In this document: positions 8,391 to 15,392 of the stretch, in pieces
Layout of the letters: each line of letters begins with the position of its first letter
How positions within the stretch are numbered: the stretch's first letter is position 1
From: Dysgonamonadaceae bacterium
Lineage (GTDB): Bacteria > Bacteroidota > Bacteroidia > Bacteroidales > Dysgonomonadaceae
Reading direction: 5' to 3'
NCBI GenBank assembly: GCA_031254645.1
Contig: JAIRUA010000007.1
Span: 124,001-188,000, forward strand
DNA: 64,000 nucleotides
Notes under the pieces: model-generated
Database searches by the model: none
What the model was told of the DNA's origin: nothing
What the model saw: only the letters and a program-made list of their open reading frames with translations
Position numbers and translations under genes: made by a program

Positions 8391-9533
8391 ATGACAATTA
8401 GAGAAGCGGTACTGAAAAGTATGGAGGAATTAAAAGATCCTTGTACGCCGAATGACATTCTTCAACACATTAGCAAGAAAAAGTATTACAGTACTGCAAA
8501 TGTCGGTGATATTATTGAGACACCCGGCAAGTTTATTCGTAGTGGGGATACGCGAGTTAAGCAAATAAAAAAAGGTGGTCGTTTTTATTATTATCTTACA
8601 AAAAATGAGGAGTCTATTGATTTTGATAATTTCGAGAAAAATGGCAATCAATCACTGAAAAAGCAGCCAGCAAAAGCCGAACCTGCGAAAAACGAACTCG
8701 CTACTGATATAGAAAGTTCAAAAAAGCAACAAAGTGAACCACCGAAAGAACAGCCAAAAATAGAAATTGAGCCTGCAAAAAAGCCTGTTACTGATAAGAT
8801 AGATTTTGTTGAGCAAAAAGAGGAGCAGCAAAAAATACAACAAAAAGCAAAAAACGAAGAAAAGATTAAAGAAAGAGATTTGCACATACTGCTGAGCAGT
8901 TATCTGAAAGACTCAGGTATTTATCCCAAAACTATTTTTCACGAAAAATCATTTCACGAAAAAGACGGTCATCAAGTTTGGATGCACCCCGATATGGTGG
9001 GTATTCGCTTTCTAAAACTGCAAAATACTGTCAATCAAAAATTTCTGAAAACCATTAACAGAATGGATACTTTCAAACTGTATTCATATGAGTTGAAAGT
9101 AAAGGTCAATGGTGATAGCGAACTTAAAGAAGCATTTTTTCAAGCCGTATCAAATTCAAGTTGGGCAAATTATGGCTATCTAGTTGCTCTTGAAATCAAT
9201 AACAAGAAAGAGTTTCGCGATGAAATGGAAAGATTAAGTCAATCGTTTGGCATAGGTGTCATTGAGTTAAAATCACAACCATTTCAAAGCAAAGTTGTAT
9301 TTCCAGCAAAATATCGCGAATTAGACTTCAAAACAATGGATAAGTTGTGTAGAATAAACAAGGAATTTGAAAAATTTATCGAACAGGCTGAAAACTTAAT
9401 GACTATTGATGAGCGAAATTATATTGCAGTAGAAAAAGAGTTTGGCGAGTTTTGTGATAAGTATCTTGTAAACGATTCAGATATCCGAAAATATTGTTTA
9501 GAAAAAAAGATTCCGGTAGAAGACGAAGAATGA
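8391..9533 (+). CDS. HARE-HTH domain protein with PD-(D/E)xK nuclease-like C-terminus (HrgA-like)
   Basis: 380 residues in three parts. Residues 1-70 resemble the HARE-HTH winged helix (REAVLKSMEELKDPCTPNDI, TPGKFIRSGDTRVKQI, RFYYYL). Residues 85-160 are a Lys/Glu/Gln/Pro-rich linker. Residues 163-340 are a globular domain with a possible restriction-endonuclease core: HPD(201)MVG, then YE(234)LK(236)VKV and QAVSNSSWANYGYLV. This matches the HrgA-type proteins known from Helicobacter restriction loci. No methyltransferase lies nearby. The TATCTTTG at 8339-8346 is a likely -7 element. Function is inferred as DNA-binding or defence-related; nuclease activity is unproven. Confidence 0.7.
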   Translation: MTIREAVLKSMEELKDPCTPNDILQHISKKKYYSTANVGDIIETPGKFIRSGDTRVKQIKKGGRFYYYLTKNEESIDFDNFEKNGNQSLKKQPAKAEPAKNELATDIESSKKQQSEPPKEQPKIEIEPAKKPVTDKIDFVEQKEEQQKIQQKAKNEEKIKERDLHILLSSYLKDSGIYPKTIFHEKSFHEKDGHQVWMHPDMVGIRFLKLQNTVNQKFLKTINRMDTFKLYSYELKVKVNGDSELKEAFFQAVSNSSWANYGYLVALEINNKKEFRDEMERLSQSFGIGVIELKSQPFQSKVVFPAKYRELDFKTMDKLCRINKEFEKFIEQAENLMTIDERNYIAVEKEFGEFCDKYLVNDSDIRKYCLEKKIPVEDEE

Positions 9534-9592
9534 AAATTTTAGCAGACGTGCATTTTTCAAAATTTGTAAAGCAAAACATTCGAATAATGTAA
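9530..9592 (+). pseudogene. 20-codon ORF duplicating the start of pdxB
   Basis: The ATG overlaps the stop of the preceding gene (ATGA) and opens MKILADVHFSKFVKQNIRIM, then TAA, one base before the pdxB ATG. The first 24 nt are 20/24 identical to the first 24 nt of pdxB (MKILADAH), including the first nine bases. Downstream the similarity stops. It looks like the remnant of a duplicated pdxB 5' end or the scar of an insertion, though a short translationally coupled leader peptide is possible. Confidence 0.5.
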
Positions 9593-9593
9593 A

Positions 9594-10709
9594 ATGAAAA
9601 TTCTCGCAGACGCACATATCCCTTACTTACAAGACACTGCCGAACAATTCGGCAAAGTACAATACATTCCCGGTAACCAATTCACAAAAGAAGCGATTAA
9701 AGACAAAGACGCACTTATCGTTCGTACTGTTACACATTTCGACGAAGAAATTTTATCAGACAGCAACGTAAAACTAATTTGCTCTGCCACTATCGGTTAC
9801 GACCATATCGATACCGCCTATTGCGATGCACACAATATCGCGTGGCGCACCGCACCCGGCTGCAATGCAAACTCAGTAGAACAATACATTACCGCCTCGC
9901 TACTCTACCTTGCCGAAAAACACCATTTTCATTTGTCAGACAAAACGATCGGTATTGTAGGCGTTGGAAATGTAGGAAGCCGAGTTGCCATAGCCTGCGA
10001 AAAACTCGGAATGCACGTACTCCTCAACGACCCGCCACGAGCAGAAAAGGAAGAAAATGCGCAAATTTTTGTCAATTTGGAAACAATAAAACACAAAGCG
10101 GATATTATTACGTTTCACACACCATTGACAAAAATAGGTGAACACAAAACATTTCATTTAGCCGATGATGATTTTTTTGTATCTCTCACCAAAAAGCCGT
10201 TCATTATCAACGCAGCACGTGGCGGCGTAACTGGTAATCAAGCATTGAAAAAAGCGATTAGAAACGGTAAAATATCGGGCGTAGTATTAGATTGTTGGGA
10301 AAATGAGCCGAATATCGATGTAGAATTGCTCGAAATGACGGATATTGCCACGCCACATATCGCCGGTTATTCGGCTGACGGAAAGTGGACTGCCACAAAA
10401 ATGAGTTTGGAGAATTTGAAAAATTTTTTCGGATTAAATATCAATCCAACCTATCAAGAAGTAGCCGTGCCGCTGTTTCCTGTGATAAATTTGTACGAAA
10501 TCCCTGTCGAAAATCAATTGTCGCACGCCGTATGGCATACGTATAATCCGATGATAGAGACGGTAGATTTGAAATCATCGCCCGAAAAATTTTCGTGGTT
10601 TCGATCGCATTATTGTCAGTGGCGGAGAGAATTTCCTGCTTATACAGTTGTGAATGCAGACCCGACAGTGGAGAAAATTTTGAGGAAATTGAGATTTTTG
10701 GCGGAATAG
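9594..10709 (+). CDS. pdxB: 4-phosphoerythronate dehydrogenase
   Basis: 371 residues, usual for PdxB. It has the D-2-hydroxyacid dehydrogenase layout: ICSATIGYDHIDTAYC and WRTAPGCNANSVEQYI, the NAD loop GIVGVGNVGSRVA, FINAARGG-type active-site Arg (IINAARGGVTGN), a Glu in VLDCWENEPNID, and the His in TPHIAGYSADGK. The extra C-terminal domain of about 80 residues separates PdxB from other family members. It catalyses the second step of the DXP-dependent vitamin B6 pathway. Two odd small elements flank it: a decayed copy of its own start and a truncated antitoxin. Confidence 0.92.
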   Translation: MKILADAHIPYLQDTAEQFGKVQYIPGNQFTKEAIKDKDALIVRTVTHFDEEILSDSNVKLICSATIGYDHIDTAYCDAHNIAWRTAPGCNANSVEQYITASLLYLAEKHHFHLSDKTIGIVGVGNVGSRVAIACEKLGMHVLLNDPPRAEKEENAQIFVNLETIKHKADIITFHTPLTKIGEHKTFHLADDDFFVSLTKKPFIINAARGGVTGNQALKKAIRNGKISGVVLDCWENEPNIDVELLEMTDIATPHIAGYSADGKWTATKMSLENLKNFFGLNINPTYQEVAVPLFPVINLYEIPVENQLSHAVWHTYNPMIETVDLKSSPEKFSWFRSHYCQWRREFPAYTVVNADPTVEKILRKLRFLAE

Positions 10710-10741
10710 TTTTTTGTTTCGGAAAATAAATTGTATTTTTA

Positions 10742-10754
10742 TACCAAATTGGTA
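10742..10754. promoter_or_regulatory. TACCAA-A-TTGGTA palindrome before the antitoxin ORF
   Basis: Perfect 6-bp arms around a single central A, 21 bp upstream of the ATG at 10776. Phd/YefM antitoxins bind short palindromes at their own promoter, so this is a candidate operator left from a toxin-antitoxin unit. No other support. Confidence 0.4.
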
Positions 10755-10775
10755 CAAATTAAAATAATTGCAGTT

Positions 10776-10922
10776 ATGTTAGTCATTAGTACAAGAGAGT
10801 TTAGAGATAAGCAGAAATATTATCTTGATAAGGTAGATGAAGGTGTTACAGTTATTATCCAAAGAGGAAAAAATAAGTCTTATAAGATAGTTGCTGTAAC
10901 AGAGAAGGATACAATGAAATGA
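10776..10922 (+). pseudogene. Truncated Phd/YefM-type antitoxin without toxin
   Basis: 48 residues (MLVISTREFRDKQKYYLDKV...). The N-terminal Phd/YefM DNA-binding fold is recognisable: VISTREFRDKQ, a helix, EGVTVIIQRGKNKSYKIVAV. Intact members are about 75-90 residues and carry a C-terminal toxin-neutralising helix, which is missing here. The stop overlaps the start of the HAD gene (ATGA) and no RelE/Txe-like toxin follows. The ATG at 10776 is preferred over an upstream one at 10731 because family members start MLVIS/MxxIS. Either a remnant whose toxin was lost or a short regulator kept with the HAD gene. Confidence 0.6.
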
Positions 10923-11590
10923 AAACCCATCAAGCCATTATCTTCGACCTAGATGGAACATTAATTGACTCATTAATCGATATTTCCGATGCAATGAATC
11001 ACACATTGTCGTCATTCGGATACTTCACGCATCCTTACGAAGCATATAAATATTTTGTTGGTAAGGGATTGATGAATTTAGTCAAATCGTGTGTACCGCC
11101 ATCGGCTCTTGAAAATCCACAAACCATTCGAAACTGTTTTGAAATGTTTATCGATTATTATCAAAGAAACCTGACCAATAAAACCCAATTATATCCCGAA
11201 ATAAATGAGTTATTAGACACTTTGACTTCAAAAGGTATAAAAATGGCTATTCTTTCCAACAAAGCGGATAAATTGACAAAGCAAATTTGCAATGATTTAT
11301 TAAAAGAGTGGCAATTTGAAGTGATTATGGGTGCTACAGATGATTTCCCTCGCAAACCAAATCCCAAATCTGCTTTATTTATTGCGAAAAAACTTGATAT
11401 TTCACCCGAAAATATTCTTTACGTAGGCGATTCCAACGTAGATATGCAAACAGCTGTTGCCGCCGAAATGTTTCCGGTGGGCGTAACTTGGGGATTTCGC
11501 ACGAGAGAAGAATTACAAGATGCAGGTGCACGGTTGATAATTGATAAACCGATAGAGTTAGTTGAAAATATTTCAGGTTTCCAGTCTTGA
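10919..11590 (+). CDS. HAD-family hydrolase, phosphoglycolate phosphatase-like
   Basis: 223 residues. HAD motif I is IIFDLDGTLIDS (nucleophile Asp9, acid/base Asp11), motif II IKMAILSNKAD, the lysine region FPRKPNPKSALFIAKKL, and motif IV YVGDSNVDMQTAVAA. The helical cap between motifs I and II is type C1, as in Gph, which clears 2-phosphoglycolate. Phosphatases of this subgroup are often broad in specificity, so the substrate is not certain. The start overlaps the stop of the truncated antitoxin by 4 bp. Confidence 0.85.
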   Translation: MKTHQAIIFDLDGTLIDSLIDISDAMNHTLSSFGYFTHPYEAYKYFVGKGLMNLVKSCVPPSALENPQTIRNCFEMFIDYYQRNLTNKTQLYPEINELLDTLTSKGIKMAILSNKADKLTKQICNDLLKEWQFEVIMGATDDFPRKPNPKSALFIAKKLDISPENILYVGDSNVDMQTAVAAEMFPVGVTWGFRTREELQDAGARLIIDKPIELVENISGFQS

Positions 11591-11656
11591 TTCAATCACT
11601 TTCATTCTTTAACTTTCTAATTTTCCAAAAAAAACAAATAAAAAGTAATAAGCCGC

Positions 11657-11687
11657 TTTTCAATCTCGCAAAAATAAAGTAGCTTTG
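11657..11687 (+). promoter_or_regulatory. Promoter of the OmpA/TPR lipoprotein gene
   Basis: TTTT at 11657-11660 (one mismatch to TTTG), 19-nt spacer, TAGCTTTG at 11680-11687, 51 nt before the ATG at 11739. Because the -7 element reaches 11687, an apparent start at 11685 cannot be used. Confidence 0.6.
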
Positions 11688-11738
11688 TACTTTATAAAGT
11701 TCGAAGACAAACAAAACATCATAAACTCTTTATTTACA

Positions 11739-13439
11739 ATGAATCGAAGAACAAATTTATTATCACTCGTGCTTGTGCTCGTGGTAGCTCTTTTTGCCAC
11801 TTCTTGCGGCAGCAAACTTAGACCTCTTTCGCAAAACAATTTCAATGTTACACCTTCTCCATTAGAAACGGTAGGAATGCAAGTACCCGTTGCTATTAGC
11901 GGGACGTTTCCCGAAGGATGGTTTCACAAAAATGCCATTGTAACCATTACGCCCGTATTGAAATTCGACGGAAGAGAAGTAGTGGGAACACCACAAAGTT
12001 TCCAAGGAGAAAATGTGTCCGGAAACAGAACAACTATTGCCAACAGAAGGGGCGGCAACTTCACAATGAATTCCACGTTTAATTTTGTTCCCGAAATGCA
12101 ATCTTCGGAATTGTATCTTCGTTTCGAAACACGTGTGAGAAATAGACAAGCTACCCTACCCGACCTAAAAGTGGCTGACGGCGTTCTCGCTACTTCGGCA
12201 TTGGCAAGTGTACGCAACACAACACCTTCGGTAGCGCCTGATGGTTTTCAACGCATTATTCAGGCACAGCAGGAATCACAAATTTTATTCCTTGTGAACG
12301 AAACAAATCTTCGTTCGAGCGAAATCAATTCTTCAAATTTGGCTGAATGGAAACGCCGAGTGGAACAGGCTTTTAACGACGAAAGACAAAATGTGAGCGT
12401 TGAAATTTCGGCTTACGCTTCACCCGAAGGTCCAACGGCAGTGAACGAAAGACTTGCCGCCGGTCGCGAAAGAGTTACAGCGCAGCACCTTCAAGGTGAA
12501 TTGGCAAGACGCAATGTAAATACTCAAATCAATGCTCACTACACTGCCGAAGACTGGGAAGGTTTCCGCCAAATGGTAGCAGCTTCAAACATTCAAGACA
12601 GGGATTTGATTTTGCGCGTATTGGAAATGTACCCCGATACGGAAACACGCGAAAGAGAAATTAGAAATATCTCATTCGTGTTTGATGAATTAGCGCAAAC
12701 CATTCTTCCGCAGTTACGTCGTTCACGCATCATTGCCAACATTGAATTGATTGGAAAAACTGATGACGAAATCTTGGATTACTGGCGCAACAGACCAAGA
12801 GAACTTTCTGTAGAAGAATTACTTTATGCTTCTACATTGACCAACAATCCGTCTGAAATAGAGCAAATTTATCAATTTGTAACTGCCCATTTTCCGCAAG
12901 ATTACAGAGGCTGGAACAATATGGGAACATTGTTTTATCGTACGGGTGAATTCGATTTGGCAAAACAGGCATTCGATCGCGCAGCGCAAGTTTCGCCATC
13001 GGCTATCGAAGTAAATGTAAACAAAGCCCTTTTGGCAATGCTCAACAACGATTTGGCTTCTGCCAACGAACTCCTTGGTCGTTCAGCGGGTGCAAATTCT
13101 CTTGACGAAGCAATGGGATTGTACAATTTGATGCAAGGAAACTACAATCAAGCTGTTAATTCATTTGGCAGCGTTAACACGAATAACGCTGCTTTGGCAC
13201 AATTACTCGTAAGAGATTATAACAGAGCGAAAAATACGTTGCAAGCCGTGGCTAACCCTAATGCTACAACGGCTTATTTATTGGCTATTATTGCAGCAAG
13301 GACAAATAATTTCAACGATGTTGTGTCAAACCTACGCACCGCTATCAGCAAAGATCCTTCTATGGCGCGTAAAGCATTGAACGATTTAGAATTTGCACAA
13401 TATCGCACGAATCAAGAATTTAGAACTTTACTTCAGTAA
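11739..13439 (+). CDS. Large lipoprotein with OmpA-like and TPR regions
   Basis: 566 residues from the ATG at 11739 (MNRRTNLLSLVLVLVVALFA then lipobox TSCGS, Cys23). Residues about 30-170 form a beta-rich domain with three repeated MQVPVAISGTFPEGWFHKNA-like strands. An OmpA-like segment follows (VSVEISAYASPEGPTAVNER, AAGRERVTAQHLQ) and then TPR-like helical repeats from about 400 (YRGWNNMGTLFYRTGEFDLA, AFDRAAQVSPSAIEVNVNKA). It should sit on the periplasmic face of the outer membrane. Such lipoproteins are widespread in Bacteroidales, but the function is not established. It stands alone, with its own promoter and a double terminator. Confidence 0.72.
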   Translation: MNRRTNLLSLVLVLVVALFATSCGSKLRPLSQNNFNVTPSPLETVGMQVPVAISGTFPEGWFHKNAIVTITPVLKFDGREVVGTPQSFQGENVSGNRTTIANRRGGNFTMNSTFNFVPEMQSSELYLRFETRVRNRQATLPDLKVADGVLATSALASVRNTTPSVAPDGFQRIIQAQQESQILFLVNETNLRSSEINSSNLAEWKRRVEQAFNDERQNVSVEISAYASPEGPTAVNERLAAGRERVTAQHLQGELARRNVNTQINAHYTAEDWEGFRQMVAASNIQDRDLILRVLEMYPDTETREREIRNISFVFDELAQTILPQLRRSRIIANIELIGKTDDEILDYWRNRPRELSVEELLYASTLTNNPSEIEQIYQFVTAHFPQDYRGWNNMGTLFYRTGEFDLAKQAFDRAAQVSPSAIEVNVNKALLAMLNNDLASANELLGRSAGANSLDEAMGLYNLMQGNYNQAVNSFGSVNTNNAALAQLLVRDYNRAKNTLQAVANPNATTAYLLAIIAARTNNFNDVVSNLRTAISKDPSMARKALNDLEFAQYRTNQEFRTLLQ

Positions 13440-13456
13440 AATTCTTGCATCAAAAA

Positions 13457-13530
13457 ACACTTTTGATTATCTCAAAAGTGTCTTAATTTTCATAAGCAGG
13501 AAACCCTTTGCGTGATGCAAAGGGTTTTTT
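13457..13530 (+). terminator. Two consecutive terminator hairpins
   Basis: First hairpin ACACTTTTGA / TCAAAAGTGT (13457-13466 with 13472-13481). Second AAACCCTTTGC / GCAAAGGGTTT (13501-13511 with 13517-13527) followed by TTT. Both follow the lipoprotein stop at 13439; the second is the stronger intrinsic terminator. Confidence 0.8.
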
Positions 13531-13665
13531 CTATTTTGCTCTTGCCAAATTGGATGGTGTTTTCATTTTCTCATAATTCGCACATAATGCGAAGAAAAAA
13601 TTTATACTCACGATTGCAGTAGATATTATAATCTGTAAAAGTTCAAACTTGAGCCTTTGAATTTC

Positions 13666-13983
13666 CTAACAACTCGATTCACAACGAGCATAACTTCCTA
13701 TCAATTCCTCAAACATCTCTTTTGCTAATGCCCAATTTTCAGGATTGATACAATATTTCACCTTCGGAGGTTGAATTTCGCCTTGTATCAGCCCCGAACT
13801 TTTCAATTCTGCAAGATGCTGCGAAACAGTTGCTTTCGAAATAGGTAGCACTTCGTTTATATCGCCAAAAAAACATTCACAGCGTGATGCTAAGAATTTT
13901 AATATCGCGATGCGCGTAGGGTGTCCCATCGCCTTGGCAAATCGTGCTAATTGCTTTTCTCGTTCTGTGTAATTATTCTTCAT
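13666..13983 (-). CDS. ArsR-family winged-helix repressor
   Basis: 105 residues from the ATG at 13983; a longer reading frame to 14118 runs across the promoter and is rejected. The winged helix is clear: MGHPTRIAILKFLASR, PISKATVSQHLAELKSSGLI, GEIQPPKVKYCI. Cysteines sit at C35-x-C37 in the position of the metalloid site of classical ArsR (CEC instead of CVC), with C78, C101 and C105 in addition, the last two in a C-terminal RCESSC. These could sense metal, metalloid or thiol reagents. No arsenic gene lies beside it; its nearest neighbour (DUF3667) is divergent about 370 bp away. The target is unknown. Confidence 0.82.
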   Translation of the reverse strand: MKNNYTEREKQLARFAKAMGHPTRIAILKFLASRCECFFGDINEVLPISKATVSQHLAELKSSGLIQGEIQPPKVKYCINPENWALAKEMFEELIGSYARCESSC

Positions 13984-14012
13984 TTTCCTAAAACTTTCAA
14001 CTAAACTGAATA

Positions 14013-14043
14013 CAAATTTACGACTTTTTTTCGCTTTTGCAAA
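14013..14043 (-). promoter_or_regulatory. Promoter of the ArsR-family gene
   Basis: Minus strand: TTTG (14043-14040), 19-nt spacer, TAAATTTG (14020-14013), 29 nt before the ATG at 13983. A full match to the Bacteroidota consensus. Confidence 0.8.
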
Positions 14044-14224
14044 CTTTGTATTATACTTTTCATTTAATTTACAATAAGTTGCATTCGCAATTCGGCAAAC
14101 AACAAACAAAAAAGTCAAGAGATATTACATTCCAATTCATATTTGGAGAAAGGTGTAGAATTTCGCTCGTGAGGCACAACATCTCTTTAGTTCTTAAAAA
14201 AACTTCTCTTATACATACTTACAT

Positions 14225-14256
14225 CTTGGAAATATTCCAATTTTACAGTATATTTG
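14225..14256 (+). promoter_or_regulatory. Promoter of the first DUF3667 gene
   Basis: CTTG at 14225-14228, 20-nt spacer, TATATTTG at 14249-14256. About 95 nt upstream of the ATG at 14351. Confidence 0.6.
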
Positions 14257-14350
14257 TATGCTCATATCATTTGTAATTGAATGATAAATCACACATTTAG
14301 AAACAAAAATATGGCTACTCAAATTCAAAAAAATATCAAAACAGACATAT

Positions 14351-15091
14351 ATGAATAGTTGTAAAAATTGTAATGAGCCGACAAATGGAAATTATTGTTC
14401 AAATTGCGGACAACCAACAGTTCTAAAAAGAATTGACAAACACTACATCTTTCAAGAAATTGGAGAAATTTTGGGAGCAAAAAAAGGATTGTTATTTACA
14501 ATAAAAAAGCTACTTATAAGTCCGGGAAAAAGTGTTCGTCATTTCCTTGCAAAAGACAGGTATCGATTTGTTAAACCTATTCTTTTTCTCATTGTAATGT
14601 CATTAATTTACACATTTGTGAATTATTTTTCCCAAATTAAAATTGACGAATATGCCTTTTCAAGCCCATTTCTAAACATTAGAGTTGACGGAGTCGAGGG
14701 AGTTGAAAGCGTTTTTAAGTGGATGAGAGAAAATTTTGGTTATTCAAACCTGTTAATCGGATTGTTTATGGCGTTTTGGGTAAAGTTATTATTCAGAAAA
14801 TCCGGTTACAATCTTTTTGAGATTTTTATTCTTATGTGTTTTGTGTCCGGTATATCAATAATATTTCTTTCTGTCGGCACAATTATCCAAAACATAACGC
14901 ATTGGCACTTATTGCAAATTTCAAATCTTATCACAATGATTTATCTCGTGTGGGCAGTGGGGCAATTCTTTGACAAGAAAAGAGTTGCAAGTTACGCAAA
15001 AACATTGCTCGCTTATTTCTTGGGAGCAATTACATTTAGCGCATTTGTATTATCGATTGGGTTTCTAATTGACATTATAATGAATAAATAA
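14351..15091 (+). CDS. DUF3667 zinc-ribbon membrane protein, copy 1
   Basis: 246 residues. It begins with a zinc ribbon C4-x2-C7 / C16-x2-C19 (NSCKNCNEPTNGNYCSNCGQ), then the family segment LISPGKSVRHFLAKDRYRFV and about five TM helices (from about residue 75 to the end). This is the DUF3667 pattern; function unknown, inner membrane. A close paralogue lies at 23945-24676, inside the lipid A operon, with the same helices in the same order (YSNLLIGLFMAFWVKLLFRKSGYN against YSSIITGLFMAFWVKIFFRKSGYN). This copy is followed by three palindromes and then a radical SAM gene. Confidence 0.82.
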   Translation: MNSCKNCNEPTNGNYCSNCGQPTVLKRIDKHYIFQEIGEILGAKKGLLFTIKKLLISPGKSVRHFLAKDRYRFVKPILFLIVMSLIYTFVNYFSQIKIDEYAFSSPFLNIRVDGVEGVESVFKWMRENFGYSNLLIGLFMAFWVKLLFRKSGYNLFEIFILMCFVSGISIIFLSVGTIIQNITHWHLLQISNLITMIYLVWAVGQFFDKKRVASYAKTLLAYFLGAITFSAFVLSIGFLIDIIMNK

Positions 15092-15136
15092 ACAGCAAAT
15101 AACTAACAATGTTACCTTCCCATTTATTATGACTTA

Positions 15137-15180
15137 AAGTACTTTGTCGTTAAAAGTACTTTTTTACTAAAAGTACTTTT
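15137..15180. promoter_or_regulatory. Three tandem AAAGTACTTT palindromes
   Basis: AAAGTACTTT at 15137-15146, AAAAGTACTTTT at 15152-15163 and again at 15169-15180, with centres 16 and 17 bp apart, so all lie roughly on the same helix face if 1.5 turns are allowed for. The same AAAGTACTTT core is part of the operator-like palindromes of the CreD operon at 50-51 kb. They could be protein-binding sites for the radical SAM promoter 115 bp downstream. Alternatively, since each copy is self-complementary, adjacent copies may pair into a terminator hairpin for the DUF3667 gene, with T-runs following. Confidence 0.55.
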
Positions 15181-15295
15181 TCATATTTAGTTTTCGGCAA
15201 GAATAAAAATCCGAGCTACCAGCTTTATCATCATTCAAAAAAATTACACAATTTTCGTAATATTTCTAAATAAATCGCAAATATATTGAATTACT

Positions 15296-15326
15296 TTTGT
15301 TATTTGAGACTAATAAACTACCTTTG
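15296..15326 (+). promoter_or_regulatory. Promoter of the radical SAM gene
   Basis: TTTG at 15296-15299, 19-nt spacer, TACCTTTG at 15319-15326, 66 nt before the ATG at 15393. Confidence 0.72.
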
Positions 15327-15392
15327 CTTCTGATTTACAAACAGTTGAATTTGTTGTTCGCCGAACACCGAACGAATAAAAGAGTGATTTAG

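Larger units (their letters stand above)
13984..14350. other. Divergent intergenic region between arsR-like gene and DUF3667 gene
   Basis: 367 bp without a convincing long gene. It holds promoters in both directions (14013-14043 minus, 14225-14256 plus) and one short plus-strand ORF at 14311-14358 (MATQIQKNIKTDIYE) whose end overlaps the next gene. That ORF could be a leader peptide or chance. No clear ArsR palindrome is seen. Confidence 0.5.
15092..15392. other. Regulatory gap before the radical SAM gene
   Basis: 301 bp without a gene. It carries three tandem AAAGTACTTT palindromes (15137-15180) near the DUF3667 stop and a promoter (15296-15326) near the radical SAM start; the stretch between is A/T-rich with no other recognisable signal. 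Confidence 0.6.

Noticed and set aside
10919..11590. HAD gene as the toxin partner of the antitoxin fragment
   Set aside because: It has complete phosphatase motifs and no similarity to RelE/Txe/Doc toxins.
11685..11738. Upstream start for the OmpA/TPR lipoprotein
   Set aside because: It begins inside the -7 promoter element, and the lipoprotein signal peptide starts at 11739.
14311..14358. Small ORF MATQIQKNIKTDIYE as a gene
   Set aside because: 15 codons, no family match, overlaps the next start; kept only as a possible leader.
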